From: Desulfobacteraceae bacterium
GTDB lineage: Bacteria; Desulfobacterota; Desulfobacteria; Desulfobacterales; SKZT01
Length of the DNA: 61,496 nt
Reading direction: 5' to 3'
NCBI GenBank assembly: GCA_011389745.1
Contig: JAABTQ010000008.1
Coordinates: 1-61,496 of the forward strand
This document shows, in pieces, positions 26,541-36,373 of the stretch. A program made the position numbers and the translations under genes. The notes beneath the pieces are model-generated. The model saw only the letters and a list, made by a program, of their open reading frames with translations, was not told the origin of the DNA and did no database searches. The first letter of the stretch is position 1; every line of letters starts with the position of its first letter.

Positions 26541-27545
26541 ATGAAACTCGGTATAATCGGTCTTCCAGGTTCAGGTAAAACCACTGTTTTTGAAGCATTA
26601 AGCCAAACCATCAGCGATACCGGCAAAAGGGAAGGAACCCGAATTTCCACCAGTCGTGTGCCTGATCAACGGGTGGATATTTTAAGCCGGATCTTTAAAC
26701 CCCAAAAGACAACTTACGCACAGGTAGAATATCTTTTGCCGGGAAAACAAGACATGCTGAGGGCAGTAAGAGACAGTGATTCGCTGATTCATGTCCTCAG
26801 AAACTTCGGGGTCTATGGTTTAAAAGACCCAAATCCTTATGAGGATTTTAGCAATCTCGATCAGGAACTTATTCTGGCCGACCTGGTTGTCGCGGAAAAA
26901 CGTCTTGAAAGGCTTCAGGCTGAAAATAAAAAAGGAAAAAAAGCAGATCCGGAGGAACTTACATTGGTAAACGAGTGCTGCAAGTATTTAGAGGAAGGAG
27001 TCCCGCTTCGTAAATTTCCTCATATTGCGTCAGCACCGATACTCCGGGGTTTTGCATTCCTTTCGGCAAAACCTATGCTGGTGCTTTTCAATAATGAGGA
27101 CGACAGGGAGGAAATTCCTGATATTGAAGGCCTCACGGACAAAGAAGATAGCATGGTTATCCGTGCGAAACTGGAACAGGAACTGGCCCAGATGTCGAAA
27201 GAAGAAGCTGAGGAGTTTCTGTCGGAGTTTGGCATAGCAGCTTCCGCAAAAAACCGAGTCGTCAGCAAGTCTTATGAATTAATGGGACTTATTTCTTTTT
27301 TTACCGTGGGCGATGATGAAGTCCGCGCCTGGACAATCAAAAAATCCACACAGGCCATTGACGCTGCCGAGGTCATACACACGGATTTAAAAAAAGGGTT
27401 TATCCGGGCTGAGGTTGTTTCCTACAATGATTTCATGGCTGCCGGTTCTATTACCGAAGCCAGAAAGCATGGTACCGTGAGACTTGAGGGAAAAACTTAT
27501 GTGGTTTCCGATGGAGATATTATCAATGTCAGGTTTAACGTTTAA
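26541..27545 (+). CDS. ychF: YchF/Obg-like GTPase/ATPase
   Basis: 334-residue P-loop protein of the TRAFAC/Obg group that associates with ribosomes and usually prefers ATP. P-loop GLPGSGKTTVFEAL at residues 7-20; a C-terminal TGS-like DUF933 region with SFFTVGDDEVRAWTI, FIRAEVVSYNDF and ending DGDIINVRFNV. The canonical NKxD motif is modified to NNED, as expected for the YchF branch with relaxed base specificity. It is shorter than typical YchF (~363), mainly through shorter switch loops, so it may be a divergent paralogue. CAGGAA precedes ATG. Confidence 0.87.
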   Translation: MKLGIIGLPGSGKTTVFEALSQTISDTGKREGTRISTSRVPDQRVDILSRIFKPQKTTYAQVEYLLPGKQDMLRAVRDSDSLIHVLRNFGVYGLKDPNPYEDFSNLDQELILADLVVAEKRLERLQAENKKGKKADPEELTLVNECCKYLEEGVPLRKFPHIASAPILRGFAFLSAKPMLVLFNNEDDREEIPDIEGLTDKEDSMVIRAKLEQELAQMSKEEAEEFLSEFGIAASAKNRVVSKSYELMGLISFFTVGDDEVRAWTIKKSTQAIDAAEVIHTDLKKGFIRAEVVSYNDFMAAGSITEARKHGTVRLEGKTYVVSDGDIINVRFNV

Positions 27546-27574
27546 TTTAGCACGCTCTGGTGAAAAAAATATAA

Positions 27575-28081
27575 TCAGTATAACCCAAATTCGGCAAGAC
27601 ATTGGTAAACTCCGGAGCTTTTTAACTTCAGTCGCATAAACTCGGATATGGTCGGCTGAAATGGACGTTTAAGCAAAATCATGGAGGCTTCCCTTGGTGT
27701 TCGTGCCGCTTTAAGGTCGTTACATTTCTTACAGCATGCTACGCAATTGTCGAAATCAGTCTTGCCACCCCTTGAGCGTGGGATTACATGGTCGATGGTG
27801 AGGGTTTTGCTTTTTGCTCCACAGTAAGCACATTTCTGCTGATCGCGGGCCAGAACATTTTTTTTGCTGTAGGGTACTTTGTGCCGATAAACCATGCGGA
27901 CAATTTTTATCAGCGCAACAACGGCAGGCGCTTTAAATGCTTTTTCAACACAATTAATCACATGGTTCGAATATTTCAATACCTTGACTTTTTCGGCAAG
28001 AACCAGATTAATTGCTCTTTTCCAGCTGACCGTGCAAAGATAAGAAAAATCGCCGTTCAGGACAATACATGAGGTGTTCAT
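27575..28081 (-). CDS. HNH endonuclease-family protein
   Basis: 168 residues. The C-terminal half has a complete zinc-supported HNH fold: CAYCG, TIDHVIPRSRGGKTDFDNCV and CCKKCN. The N-terminal half (NGDFSYLCTVSWKRAINLVL, EKVKVL) is shared by many stand-alone bacterial HNH proteins of unknown role. It is not linked to a phage, intron or restriction gene here. It starts at ATG 28081 after a very short leader with no obvious Shine-Dalgarno. Confidence 0.83.
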   Translation of the reverse strand: MNTSCIVLNGDFSYLCTVSWKRAINLVLAEKVKVLKYSNHVINCVEKAFKAPAVVALIKIVRMVYRHKVPYSKKNVLARDQQKCAYCGAKSKTLTIDHVIPRSRGGKTDFDNCVACCKKCNDLKAARTPREASMILLKRPFQPTISEFMRLKLKSSGVYQCLAEFGLY

Positions 28082-28109
28082 TGTTCTATAAAAATAAAGA
28101 GTTATCGAT

Positions 28110-28137
28110 TTTATAACCTCTTGACAACTTCTTTCAA
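28110..28137 (-). promoter_or_regulatory. Sigma70-type promoter for the HNH gene
   Basis: Minus strand TTGAAA (28132-28137), 16-base spacer, TATAAA (28110-28115). The predicted start lies about 22 bases before the ATG, giving a short leader. Confidence 0.5.
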
Positions 28138-28253
28138 CTTTGCATGTTCATAACTGATTTTTGAAAAAAATTCAATACTAAAATACATTATTGTACCATA
28201 TCAGTTGTTAATAACAAATCTTCACGACTCCCATTGTCGTTATTTTGACCCGA

Positions 28254-30101
28254 TTAAAACGTTTTTCTCTGGTGCAGCCTTAAAACTGCTCCATGAGCCC
28301 ATTTGCCCAGTTGGGCGATGGCATTGGAGTTGACATCAGGCCGGGCATCAGCGGCATTAAACCACAATTTGCCTTCCAAAGGAATTCCCAGAGCGCAAAT
28401 ATGGTTATGAGCGGTACCATCTTTTGCAATCAGGTGAAAGTCAGGGGTCACATCCAGTCCTCCCATATCGAAAGTGTCTGTATCATCTGTGTTGACATAG
28501 GTACGAATCATTTGACGTTTAAAAAGGTTCCGGATCAGTTCGGAAGTATCATTCGGATTGTCCACATTATGAATACGGCCGTTAATAATATGTTGCACCG
28601 GCCTTTTGGGTCCTGGTACGTCATTGCTCGATATTTCAAAGGCATGGTCGTTTTCATTAAAATCGATCCGGGGTGAAGGTCCTGAAAAAGAGACAAAACC
28701 TTGCTCAGCCAGGATCAGCAACTCCCGAACACTTTGGATAGGAGGTCCGACTGCAACACGATTATTGGTGCGGTCGAAAGTTTTTTTAAGGTGGCGATGA
28801 GATTTTGCATTCAGTCCACCATGGTCAACGGCTGATCTCAGTATATCCCGGAGATCGCGCATCACCGAATCAATCGCGTTTTTTAACGGACTTGACATGT
28901 TTCCTTTTTCTGCTTCCCGAAGATCGTTTCGAATTTGATCCATGACAAAACCAGTATAATGATCCAGGGATTCAAAAAGAGGAATTCCGGGTTTCCTTTT
29001 TGTTTCAAGCCGCCACAATGGGTTTTCCAGATCTTGCCAGTAAAAGCGATTTTCAGTGTCGACGTATTTTTCAACCAAAGCCTGCCGTTGCGCTGCATTT
29101 GCGCAGTCAAGGTATTGGTTGGCAAAGGGATCTCCCACCAAGGTTTTGTAAAATACATACTCCATTTCCTGAAGTATCATCGGGAAAAGGTCTTTTTCAA
29201 AATCGAGCTTATTTTTCTTTTGCTGTATTCTTTTTACGTAATCAGCGGTAAATATTTGCCCCTGGTATTGATTTGTTTTCTGATTAAATCCCCGGGCACA
29301 ATATGGTAATCCGATTCTTGATCCGATAATCACCCGAGGCTCTTTGCCACTTGGAAAGTATTTACCGTTTTTAAAGGTTCCTCCCCGACCGTACGTGAAT
29401 CCTTTGATAATATCAATGGCCGTAAGACCCATACCGATGACATATACCCACTCGCCCGGGGCAATGTATCGGAGCTTTTCAGATATGGGATATGCCAAAT
29501 GAAGATAGGAAATGTTTTTTCCCTTCTGTTGCTGTTTATCCGCGAATCCATGGCAAAAATCCTCAAGAGAACCCGGTATGATCTTATTTTGGGAATGGCC
29601 GGTCAGCAGAATGATTTCATGGGCGGATATGGTAATTCCATTATCTAAGGACACAACCTGAACGCCTTCGGACGAAGGGACAATATCAACTGCCCGGGCA
29701 TGATGGCGGTGAAGAATAACGCCGGGTGGAAGGTTCTCAGAGGTCCAGTCAAAAGCTGCTGCCAGGTACTCGCCGTGAAGAGCTCTCGGTGGATAGTCAT
29801 TTGTATCAAAGTCATAACCCTGTTTTACCAGGTAACCGTGAAGGGTTTTTCTTGATCCGGAGACGCGGGCTTCAAAATCATCATCGCCAAAGGCAGTGAT
29901 TTGCCCGGCAACCGTGTTCAATAGTAAATAATGTGGCTGGGTAACGCTATGAATTCCACCCCCACCGAATTTCCCGGACTTTTCAATGACATGAATATTG
30001 ACTTCATCTCCAAGAGGATTTTGCGCGAGTGCAAGTGAAAGTCGCCTGAAACCATAGGTTCCCCGAGGGCCTGCGCCGATAATAACGATGTGATGTTTCA
30101 T
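28254..30101 (-). CDS. FAD/NAD(P)-binding oxidoreductase, FAD-NAD(P)-binding_9 type
   Basis: 615 residues. It opens with a dinucleotide-binding motif HIVIIGAGPRGTYGFRRL, followed by HVIEKSGKFGGGGIH; a second nucleotide-binding segment is VYVIGMGLTAIDIIKGF (about 215-235). This layout matches the uncharacterised FAD-NAD(P)-binding protein family (HcbG-like), related to flavin monooxygenases. No membrane segment. Substrate unknown. It lies 12 bases downstream of an SDR gene, and the two probably act in one pathway. GGAGG precedes ATG 30101. Confidence 0.78.
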   Translation of the reverse strand: MKHHIVIIGAGPRGTYGFRRLSLALAQNPLGDEVNIHVIEKSGKFGGGGIHSVTQPHYLLLNTVAGQITAFGDDDFEARVSGSRKTLHGYLVKQGYDFDTNDYPPRALHGEYLAAAFDWTSENLPPGVILHRHHARAVDIVPSSEGVQVVSLDNGITISAHEIILLTGHSQNKIIPGSLEDFCHGFADKQQQKGKNISYLHLAYPISEKLRYIAPGEWVYVIGMGLTAIDIIKGFTYGRGGTFKNGKYFPSGKEPRVIIGSRIGLPYCARGFNQKTNQYQGQIFTADYVKRIQQKKNKLDFEKDLFPMILQEMEYVFYKTLVGDPFANQYLDCANAAQRQALVEKYVDTENRFYWQDLENPLWRLETKRKPGIPLFESLDHYTGFVMDQIRNDLREAEKGNMSSPLKNAIDSVMRDLRDILRSAVDHGGLNAKSHRHLKKTFDRTNNRVAVGPPIQSVRELLILAEQGFVSFSGPSPRIDFNENDHAFEISSNDVPGPKRPVQHIINGRIHNVDNPNDTSELIRNLFKRQMIRTYVNTDDTDTFDMGGLDVTPDFHLIAKDGTAHNHICALGIPLEGKLWFNAADARPDVNSNAIAQLGKWAHGAVLRLHQRKTF

Positions 30102-30113
30102 GTTCCTCCAGTT

Positions 30114-30902
30114 CTAATGTGCATCTCCGAAAAAATCCTTCGCTGGTTTGAAGATTTTGGGATCATCGTATTCTATAAACTCACCACTCAATTCCGGTGG
30201 TGCATTCATGGCCAGCCATGCAATAGAACGTGCCGGAACCCATGGAGGTTCCAGTTTTCCCTGTTGCTTTAAATTGATAAAATATTTGGAGAGTTCCGGA
30301 GGCATGGCCGTCGGACCTTTTTCACGAATAAGCGCTTGCATTTGTGTGTCCACAACGCCGGGCCTGACAGATATTGCTGTAATGGAAGGTTCTTCCGAGG
30401 CCAACACGCGAGTTAAATGGGTCAAGCCTGCCTTTGCCGCACAATAAGCGCTCCAGGAGGCGATCGGCTTGATCGCGGCACCGCTGCTGATGTTGATCAC
30501 ACGTCCATTTGATTTTCTAAGGGCCGAAATTGTCTGTCGAATCATATAAAAAGGTCCAAGGAGATTGACACATATATTTTGTTTGAACTGCTCAGGATCA
30601 CAATCGGCAATTTTTGATATAGGTTCCAGTATACCGGCGTTGTTGACTAAAGCATCAATTCTTCCGAACTGCTTCTTCACTTTTTCAACAACATCAACAC
30701 AGGCATTAGGATCGGAAATATCACAGGTTATCGGCATCGAAAAACTGCCATCAGTTCTGATTTCTTTTTCAAGCGATAGAAGGTCATTGTGGGAACGAGC
30801 GGTCATTACTACATTGGCTCCTGCACTGCTCACCCATCTGGCTATCCAGGCCCCTATTCCTCTGGATGCGCCTGTAACAATTACAACAGGTCTGTTTTTC
30901 AT
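30114..30902 (-). CDS. Short-chain dehydrogenase/reductase
   Basis: About 262 residues of the classical SDR fold: TGASRGIG cofactor motif near residues 10-17, NNAG in LVNNAGILEP, catalytic Ser in INISSGAA, and Tyr/Lys in SAYCAAKAG (about 153 and 157). It is an NAD(P)-dependent oxidoreductase of unidentified substrate. ATG 30902 is preferred over TTG 30905 because AAGGAGG stands 6 bases before it. It forms a two-gene unit with the FAD protein downstream. Confidence 0.86.
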   Translation of the reverse strand: MKNRPVVIVTGASRGIGAWIARWVSSAGANVVMTARSHNDLLSLEKEIRTDGSFSMPITCDISDPNACVDVVEKVKKQFGRIDALVNNAGILEPISKIADCDPEQFKQNICVNLLGPFYMIRQTISALRKSNGRVINISSGAAIKPIASWSAYCAAKAGLTHLTRVLASEEPSITAISVRPGVVDTQMQALIREKGPTAMPPELSKYFINLKQQGKLEPPWVPARSIAWLAMNAPPELSGEFIEYDDPKIFKPAKDFFGDAH

Positions 30903-31054
30903 CAAACGCCTCCTTATGAAATTTGTTCATGATTATCAAAAAGATACTGCACAGAACTTACCACCCTGAACAAAAAACTTTAATTCAGGAGAACTTATCA
31001 TAAACAGACGCATATCATCAATAGTACTTTAAGGATAGAATCCCGGTTTGGTTG

Positions 31055-31099
31055 TAAAAAAAAAGCCGCGATCAAACCAGATTTTGAAGTCGCGGCTTT
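31055..31099 (-). terminator. Intrinsic terminator of ppdK
   Basis: Perfect 10-bp stem AAAGCCGCGA/TCGCGGCTTT (31062-31071 and 31090-31099) around an 18-base loop, with a run of A on the plus strand (31055-31063) that gives a T run on the minus strand. It lies about 20 bases beyond the ppdK stop. Confidence 0.9.
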
Positions 31100-31117
31100 T
31101 GCATGACCTTATTTTGA

Positions 31118-33847
31118 TTATTTTTTTGCGTGATTTAATGCTGCGTGGGCAGCAGCCAAACGTGCTACAGGAACCCGAAATGGCGAGCACGAGACATAAT
31201 TCAGCCCCAAACGATGACAAAAATCTATAGATTTGGGATTTCCCCCGTGTTCTCCACATATACCGGCTTCAAGATTGGGACGGTTTGCTCTTCCTTTTTC
31301 AACGGCAAGGGTCATCAATTGTCCGACACCGTCTTCATCAATGACGGCAAAGGGATTTTCCGTTAAAATACCCGATTCCATATATTCTATAAGAAATCCG
31401 GATTCAGCATCGTCACGGGAAATGCCGAATGTGGTTTGGGTCAGATCATTGGTACCAAAAGAAATGAATGAAGCGTATTCGACTATTGCATCAGCAGTGA
31501 GTGCCGCTCTGGGAATTTCGATCATTGTGCCGAACTTGTAATCAATGACGATTCCTTGTTCATCCATGACGATCTTGGCTTCGTCCTCAAGGACCTGTCT
31601 TTGTCGTTTGAGTTCGTTTACATGGCTGGTTAATGGAATCATGATTTCAGGATGGACTTTGATGCCTTCTTTGCTGGCTTTGCACGCGGCTTCAAATATT
31701 GCTCTTACCTGCATGGTGGTCAGTTCGGGAATGTGGATACCTAATCGAACACCTCGAAGACCCAGCATGGGGTTTTCTTCCCGAAGACTCTCCACGCGTT
31801 TCAAAAGACGCTCATTGACTCTTATTTTCTGTAGCAGTTCGTCGATTTCAAAAAGATTGGGTGCATGAATCAGCCGAATCTTAAAATCCGCCAACTCCCG
31901 CATCAGTTGAATATGATTGGGTAAAAACTCATGAAGCGGAGGATCAATGAGCCTGACGATTACCGGAAGTCCATCCATAACCCTGAATAATCCGAGAAAA
32001 TCATCCCTTTGAAACGGAAGCAACGCATCCAGAGCCTCTCTTCGTTCGACAGGAAGGTCCGCCATGATCATTTTACGGACAAACGGAAGTCTATCGGTTT
32101 CCATAAACATGTGTTCAGTACGACACAGACCGATTCCTTCCGCACCATATTCACGGGCACGCTTGGCATCCTTGGGATAATCCGCATTGGCCCAAACCCC
32201 TAGTTTGCGATACTCATCGGCCCATGACAATAGTTTCATCAGCCATAAATCCTTGAATTCGGGCACCACCGTCTTTAACTTTCCGAGATAAACGTCTCCC
32301 GAGTTTCCGGAGATGGATATCCAGTCACCTTCATGAATAGTTTCATCGTTAACAAGCATTCGGCGTTTTCCCATATCGATAGTAAGCTCCGAAACACCCA
32401 CAACAGCCGGTTTTCCGAACTGTCTTGCAACCAGTGCGGCATGGCTCGTGCGCCCGCCCCGGCTGGTCAGAATCCCATTGGCCGCAAGCATGCCGTGGAC
32501 ATCATCGGGTTTGGTCTCGGGTCTAACCATAATAACATCCTTACCGTCTTTAGCCCAGGCTTCCGCCAGGTCGGCATCCAGTGCAACTATACCGTATGCT
32601 GCACCGGGGGAAACATTCAAACCGGATGCTATGAGCTTGCCTGCGGCTTTGGCTTCCTGAAGTGCTTCCCGGTCGAATTGGGGGTGCAGGAAAAAATCGA
32701 CTTGCTCGGGTGTAACCCTCATCAAAGCTTCTTCCTTGCTGATAAAGCCTGCTTCACACATCTCAACGGCAATCCTTACAGCTGCCCTGGCAGTGCGTTT
32801 GCCATCCCTCGTTTGAAGCATCCACAGTTTTCCTTTTTCAATGGTAAACTCGATATCCTGCATTTCCCGGTAATGTTTTTCCAGACGTTTGGAAATTTCT
32901 TCAAATTGTTTGTGAACTTCGGGCATTTCATCTCTTAACATATTAATATCTTTGGTGATTCGAATACCTGCGACGACATCTTCCCCCTGAGCATTGGTCA
33001 GGTAATCGCCCTCAATACGATCTTCACCTGTCGAGCCGTCACGGGTCATGGCGACACCTGTGGCACTGTCATTCCCCATATTGCCGAATACCATGGTCAC
33101 AATGTTGACTGCTGTTCCCATGTTGTGGTCTATGTTTGAAGCATTTCTGTAATCTATGGCGCGCTTGCCGTTCCAGCTCTTAAAAACCGCCTCAGTAGCC
33201 ATTTTTAATTGGTCATAAGGATTCTCAGGAAAATCATGTCCGGTTTTGTGGCGGTAGATGCTTTTAAATTTGTTTACCACCTGTTGCCAGTCCCCGGCTT
33301 TCAGCTCGGCATCAGTCTCAACCCCAGCTCTTTTTCTTGTTTCGGTAATCACATCTTCAAAATCGTCGTCCTCAATTCCCATAACTACGGAGCCGAACAT
33401 CTGAACTAAACGACGATAGGAATCGTAAACAAAGCGCTCATCATTTGTCAGGTTGACCATCCCTTTGATAGTATCTTCGTTTAATCCGAGGTTCAAAACC
33501 GTATCCATCATGCCAGGCATTGAAAACTTTGCGCCTGATCGGCAAGAAACCAGTAGGGGGTTTTCAGGATCTCCAAATTTTTTTCCGGTAACTTGTTCAA
33601 CTTTTTTTAAAGCCAGAAGTTCTTCCTCCCACATACCGGTGGGAAATATTCCGCCGGACTTCAAATACTCGTTACACGCTTCGGTGGTCACCGTAAATCC
33701 CGGGGGTACCGGAACGTCTATACGTGTCATTTCGGCAAGGTTGGCACCCTTTCCACCAAGAAGTTCCCGAACTTTTTCCCATTTACCCCCTACATATTGT
33801 TTGGCCTTTTCTACTTCGTCAAATGAAAACACCCACTGCTTCTGCAT
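31118..33847 (-). CDS. ppdK: Pyruvate, phosphate dikinase
   Basis: 909-residue enzyme converting pyruvate, ATP and phosphate to PEP, AMP and PPi. The three domains are present: N-terminal nucleotide-grasp (VRELLGGKGANLAEMTRIDVP), central swivelling domain with the phospho-His in GGRTSHAALVARQFGKPAVVG (about 455), and the C-terminal PEP/pyruvate barrel with GTNDLTQTTFG and the Cys in GICGEHGG. It diverges from a PPi-dependent phosphofructokinase, which would consume the PPi made here, a PPi-based glycolysis/gluconeogenesis arrangement (inference). A strong terminator follows. Confidence 0.95.
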   Translation of the reverse strand: MQKQWVFSFDEVEKAKQYVGGKWEKVRELLGGKGANLAEMTRIDVPVPPGFTVTTEACNEYLKSGGIFPTGMWEEELLALKKVEQVTGKKFGDPENPLLVSCRSGAKFSMPGMMDTVLNLGLNEDTIKGMVNLTNDERFVYDSYRRLVQMFGSVVMGIEDDDFEDVITETRKRAGVETDAELKAGDWQQVVNKFKSIYRHKTGHDFPENPYDQLKMATEAVFKSWNGKRAIDYRNASNIDHNMGTAVNIVTMVFGNMGNDSATGVAMTRDGSTGEDRIEGDYLTNAQGEDVVAGIRITKDINMLRDEMPEVHKQFEEISKRLEKHYREMQDIEFTIEKGKLWMLQTRDGKRTARAAVRIAVEMCEAGFISKEEALMRVTPEQVDFFLHPQFDREALQEAKAAGKLIASGLNVSPGAAYGIVALDADLAEAWAKDGKDVIMVRPETKPDDVHGMLAANGILTSRGGRTSHAALVARQFGKPAVVGVSELTIDMGKRRMLVNDETIHEGDWISISGNSGDVYLGKLKTVVPEFKDLWLMKLLSWADEYRKLGVWANADYPKDAKRAREYGAEGIGLCRTEHMFMETDRLPFVRKMIMADLPVERREALDALLPFQRDDFLGLFRVMDGLPVIVRLIDPPLHEFLPNHIQLMRELADFKIRLIHAPNLFEIDELLQKIRVNERLLKRVESLREENPMLGLRGVRLGIHIPELTTMQVRAIFEAACKASKEGIKVHPEIMIPLTSHVNELKRQRQVLEDEAKIVMDEQGIVIDYKFGTMIEIPRAALTADAIVEYASFISFGTNDLTQTTFGISRDDAESGFLIEYMESGILTENPFAVIDEDGVGQLMTLAVEKGRANRPNLEAGICGEHGGNPKSIDFCHRLGLNYVSCSPFRVPVARLAAAHAALNHAKK

Positions 33848-34130
33848 AAATCACTCCTCACAATAAAAAAGTTGATTGTTGAAAAAAAATTTAATTTCCA
33901 CCTGTGATTTTTCAAATACTTACGGTCATTTTTAAGATCATGTCATAAAAATGATGAATTACAACATGGTTTTTTGCAGAATTATCTTTCCAAACCCATG
34001 GCTCAGGTGGTTAAATCTCGTAATAAAGCTATTCTACGGAAAAACGTCCTAATACAATAATTTTAAGACGTCAAGGACTTTAACACAGTACATAAAAATG
34101 AAGCTTGTTTCACTTATGAGACTAATGATA
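33848..34130. other. Divergent control region between ppdK and pfp, with an inverted repeat
   Basis: Non-coding. It contains a perfect 9-base inverted repeat TCATTTTTA/TAAAAATGA (33926-33934 and 33946-33954, 11-base gap) roughly 80-105 bases upstream of ppdK, a candidate operator. I could not find a convincing minus-strand promoter; the plus-strand promoter for pfp is listed separately. Confidence 0.4.
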
Positions 34131-34159
34131 TTGACATGAATAAACAATGATTGGATAAT
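34131..34159 (+). promoter_or_regulatory. Sigma70-type promoter for pfp
   Basis: TTGACA (34131-34136), exactly 17 bases, GATAAT (34154-34159). The predicted start near 34166 leaves a leader of about 97 bases before the pfp ATG at 34263. Confidence 0.65.
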
Positions 34160-34262
34160 AGCTCGGGTGATGAAAATGAGGTCTTTTCCATCGCTCGGAT
34201 AACGACTATCTTCAAGGATCCATATTACTACTTAGACCTGATTTTAATGGAGGATAAACATA

Positions 34263-36362
34263 ATGGGCCAGGAAATTTTAGAACACGAAGAAATTCTTAC
34301 CTCTCCTATCGTTATAGAAACCATTTCCAATACCAGCAATGAGGTTATCAAAAGAAGATCTTTTGTGCCTAAACGGTGTGCCGTTTTTGAAAGCCCTTAC
34401 ACAGTTCTTGAAGAAACAGATCACTTTGAAATTAAAATTTATCCGGAATCCGCAAAGCAGCTTCCCGACATTATTGACAACAAAGTACAGACTATTAAAG
34501 GTTTGGATTCTCCTGATTCCGATAGAAAACAACAATATGAAAAAAAACGAAATATCGGTATCGTATTTTCCGGAGGTCCGGCACCCGGCGGGCATAATGT
34601 AATTGGAGGACTCTTTGATGCGGCCAAACGTGCCAACCCTGAATCCAGGATTTTCGGATTTCTGATGGGACCTGATGGAATTATTGAAAATGAAGCCATG
34701 GAACTGACTCGTGAACACGTCGATAATTACAGAAATCTGGGTGGATTCGGTATGATCAAAACAGGCAGGACTAAAATTGATACCGCCGAAAAAATGGCTC
34801 TGTCGGCCCAAACCCTTAAAGCACTTCAACTCGATGCTCTGGTCGTGGTGGGAGGAGATGACTCCAATACCAACGCAGCGTTTTTAGCGCAGGAAATGTT
34901 CAGCAAAGAAGTTCAGGTAATCGGTGTGCCAAAAACCATCGACGGCGATATCCAGGTCAGGGACAGCTTGGGAAACATATTGTGCGCTATGTCATTTGGG
35001 TTTCATTCCGCAGCCCATGCTTTTGCCAATTCCATCAATAATCTCGCCACCGATTGCAGTTCCGATGTGAAATACTGGCATGTATGTAAAGTCATGGGAA
35101 GAGTGGCCAGCCATCTGGCCCTGGAAGTGGCTCTGAAATGTCATCCGAATATCACGCTGATCGGTGAGGACATAGCGGATTATATAGATCAGAAAAGAAT
35201 TGAAAGGGCCAGGAAGGAAAACACTGTGGACTATACGGCCTATGGCATGACACTGCGAAATCTTTCAAGAGTCATCTGCGACGGCATTGTTCGGCGCGCG
35301 GCAGTGGGTAAAAATTACGGAGTGCTGGTCATTCCCGAGGGAGTTCTGGAATTTATCAATGAAATTCAAATGTTTATCATAAAGCTGAACACGATTATCG
35401 CCGATTATAATCAGACCCACGACAACATTTTTCACAAGGATTTTCCGAACCTGGAGGACAAGTTGGATTTTCTGCGAAGACAGGCGAGGCTTTCGCGTGA
35501 ACATCCCAATTTTTCGGTCTGGAATACCCGCGATGACGATCTTTTTAACGATATCCCGGCGTATTTTCAGGATGGGTTGCTTACCGAACGGGATGCGCAC
35601 GGCAATTTTCAGTTTTCACTTGTGCAAACGGAAAAAGTGCTCATGGATCTGGTGACGGACTATCTGAAAATACTTGAAGATGCAGGCAGATACAAGCTGG
35701 GCATTGCTAAAAACTGGTATGAAAAAACCATGAATAAGGGGGGGATGGATCCAGGTAAATTTGGACCGATCATTTTCAAAAATTACGGTCAGTCGGATTT
35801 TCTTTTGATCAAATCAGATATAATCTCGAAAAAAACCATGAAACAGGTTCTTGAAAATGAAGGAATGTTAAAAGAAAGTGAGGATATCCCGCAACCGGTG
35901 AAAAACGTGTTTGAAAAATCCGTTCCCAAATTTAAGACCCAGACCCATTTTTATGGTTATGACGGAAGGGGAAGCGATCCCACCTGGTTCGACTGTACCT
36001 ATACATATAATCTGGGATTTACGGTTTTCAGCCTTATTGCCAGCGGGGTGACCGGCCAGATGGCGGCCATTCGAAATCTCGAAATGGGTTTTGAGCATTG
36101 GGAGCCGCTGGGAATTCCAATTGCACCTATGATGCATCTTGAGGAACGAAAAGGTAAACTAGAGCTGGTACTGGAAAAAAGTATCGTGGATGTCAATTCT
36201 CGTGCATTCAGGGTTGTTAAAGCCCTTAGGGAAAAATGGCTTGCCGCGGTTCCTGGAAATGAGTGCTATAGGAACCCCGGCCCCAATGTATTGACCGGAG
36301 GCACCGTGGAGAAACGCCCGCTGACATTGAAACTTAATTCACTGGACAAAACCGTGCGTTAA
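34263..36362 (+). CDS. pfp: Diphosphate-dependent 6-phosphofructokinase
   Basis: 699 residues, PFK superfamily. FSGGPAPGGHN near residue 102 (phosphoryl-donor loop), GGDDSN at 197-202 where the Asp in place of Gly marks PPi rather than ATP use, and the catalytic KTIDGD at 224-229. The long form with a large C-terminal insertion resembles the plant/spirochaete-type PFP. It would phosphorylate fructose 6-phosphate reversibly with PPi. The gene is divergent from ppdK, a PPi producer. AGG precedes the ATG. Confidence 0.88.
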   Translation: MGQEILEHEEILTSPIVIETISNTSNEVIKRRSFVPKRCAVFESPYTVLEETDHFEIKIYPESAKQLPDIIDNKVQTIKGLDSPDSDRKQQYEKKRNIGIVFSGGPAPGGHNVIGGLFDAAKRANPESRIFGFLMGPDGIIENEAMELTREHVDNYRNLGGFGMIKTGRTKIDTAEKMALSAQTLKALQLDALVVVGGDDSNTNAAFLAQEMFSKEVQVIGVPKTIDGDIQVRDSLGNILCAMSFGFHSAAHAFANSINNLATDCSSDVKYWHVCKVMGRVASHLALEVALKCHPNITLIGEDIADYIDQKRIERARKENTVDYTAYGMTLRNLSRVICDGIVRRAAVGKNYGVLVIPEGVLEFINEIQMFIIKLNTIIADYNQTHDNIFHKDFPNLEDKLDFLRRQARLSREHPNFSVWNTRDDDLFNDIPAYFQDGLLTERDAHGNFQFSLVQTEKVLMDLVTDYLKILEDAGRYKLGIAKNWYEKTMNKGGMDPGKFGPIIFKNYGQSDFLLIKSDIISKKTMKQVLENEGMLKESEDIPQPVKNVFEKSVPKFKTQTHFYGYDGRGSDPTWFDCTYTYNLGFTVFSLIASGVTGQMAAIRNLEMGFEHWEPLGIPIAPMMHLEERKGKLELVLEKSIVDVNSRAFRVVKALREKWLAAVPGNECYRNPGPNVLTGGTVEKRPLTLKLNSLDKTVR

Positions 36363-36373
36363 ATTTTTCGTGT

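Noticed and set aside
27575-28081. HNH protein as part of a homing intron, phage or restriction system
   Set aside because: No intron structure, methylase or phage gene is nearby; it has its own promoter between housekeeping-type genes.
34151-34342. 63-residue plus-strand open frame before pfp
   Set aside because: It overlaps the promoter and the start of pfp, has no ribosome site and no recognisable content.
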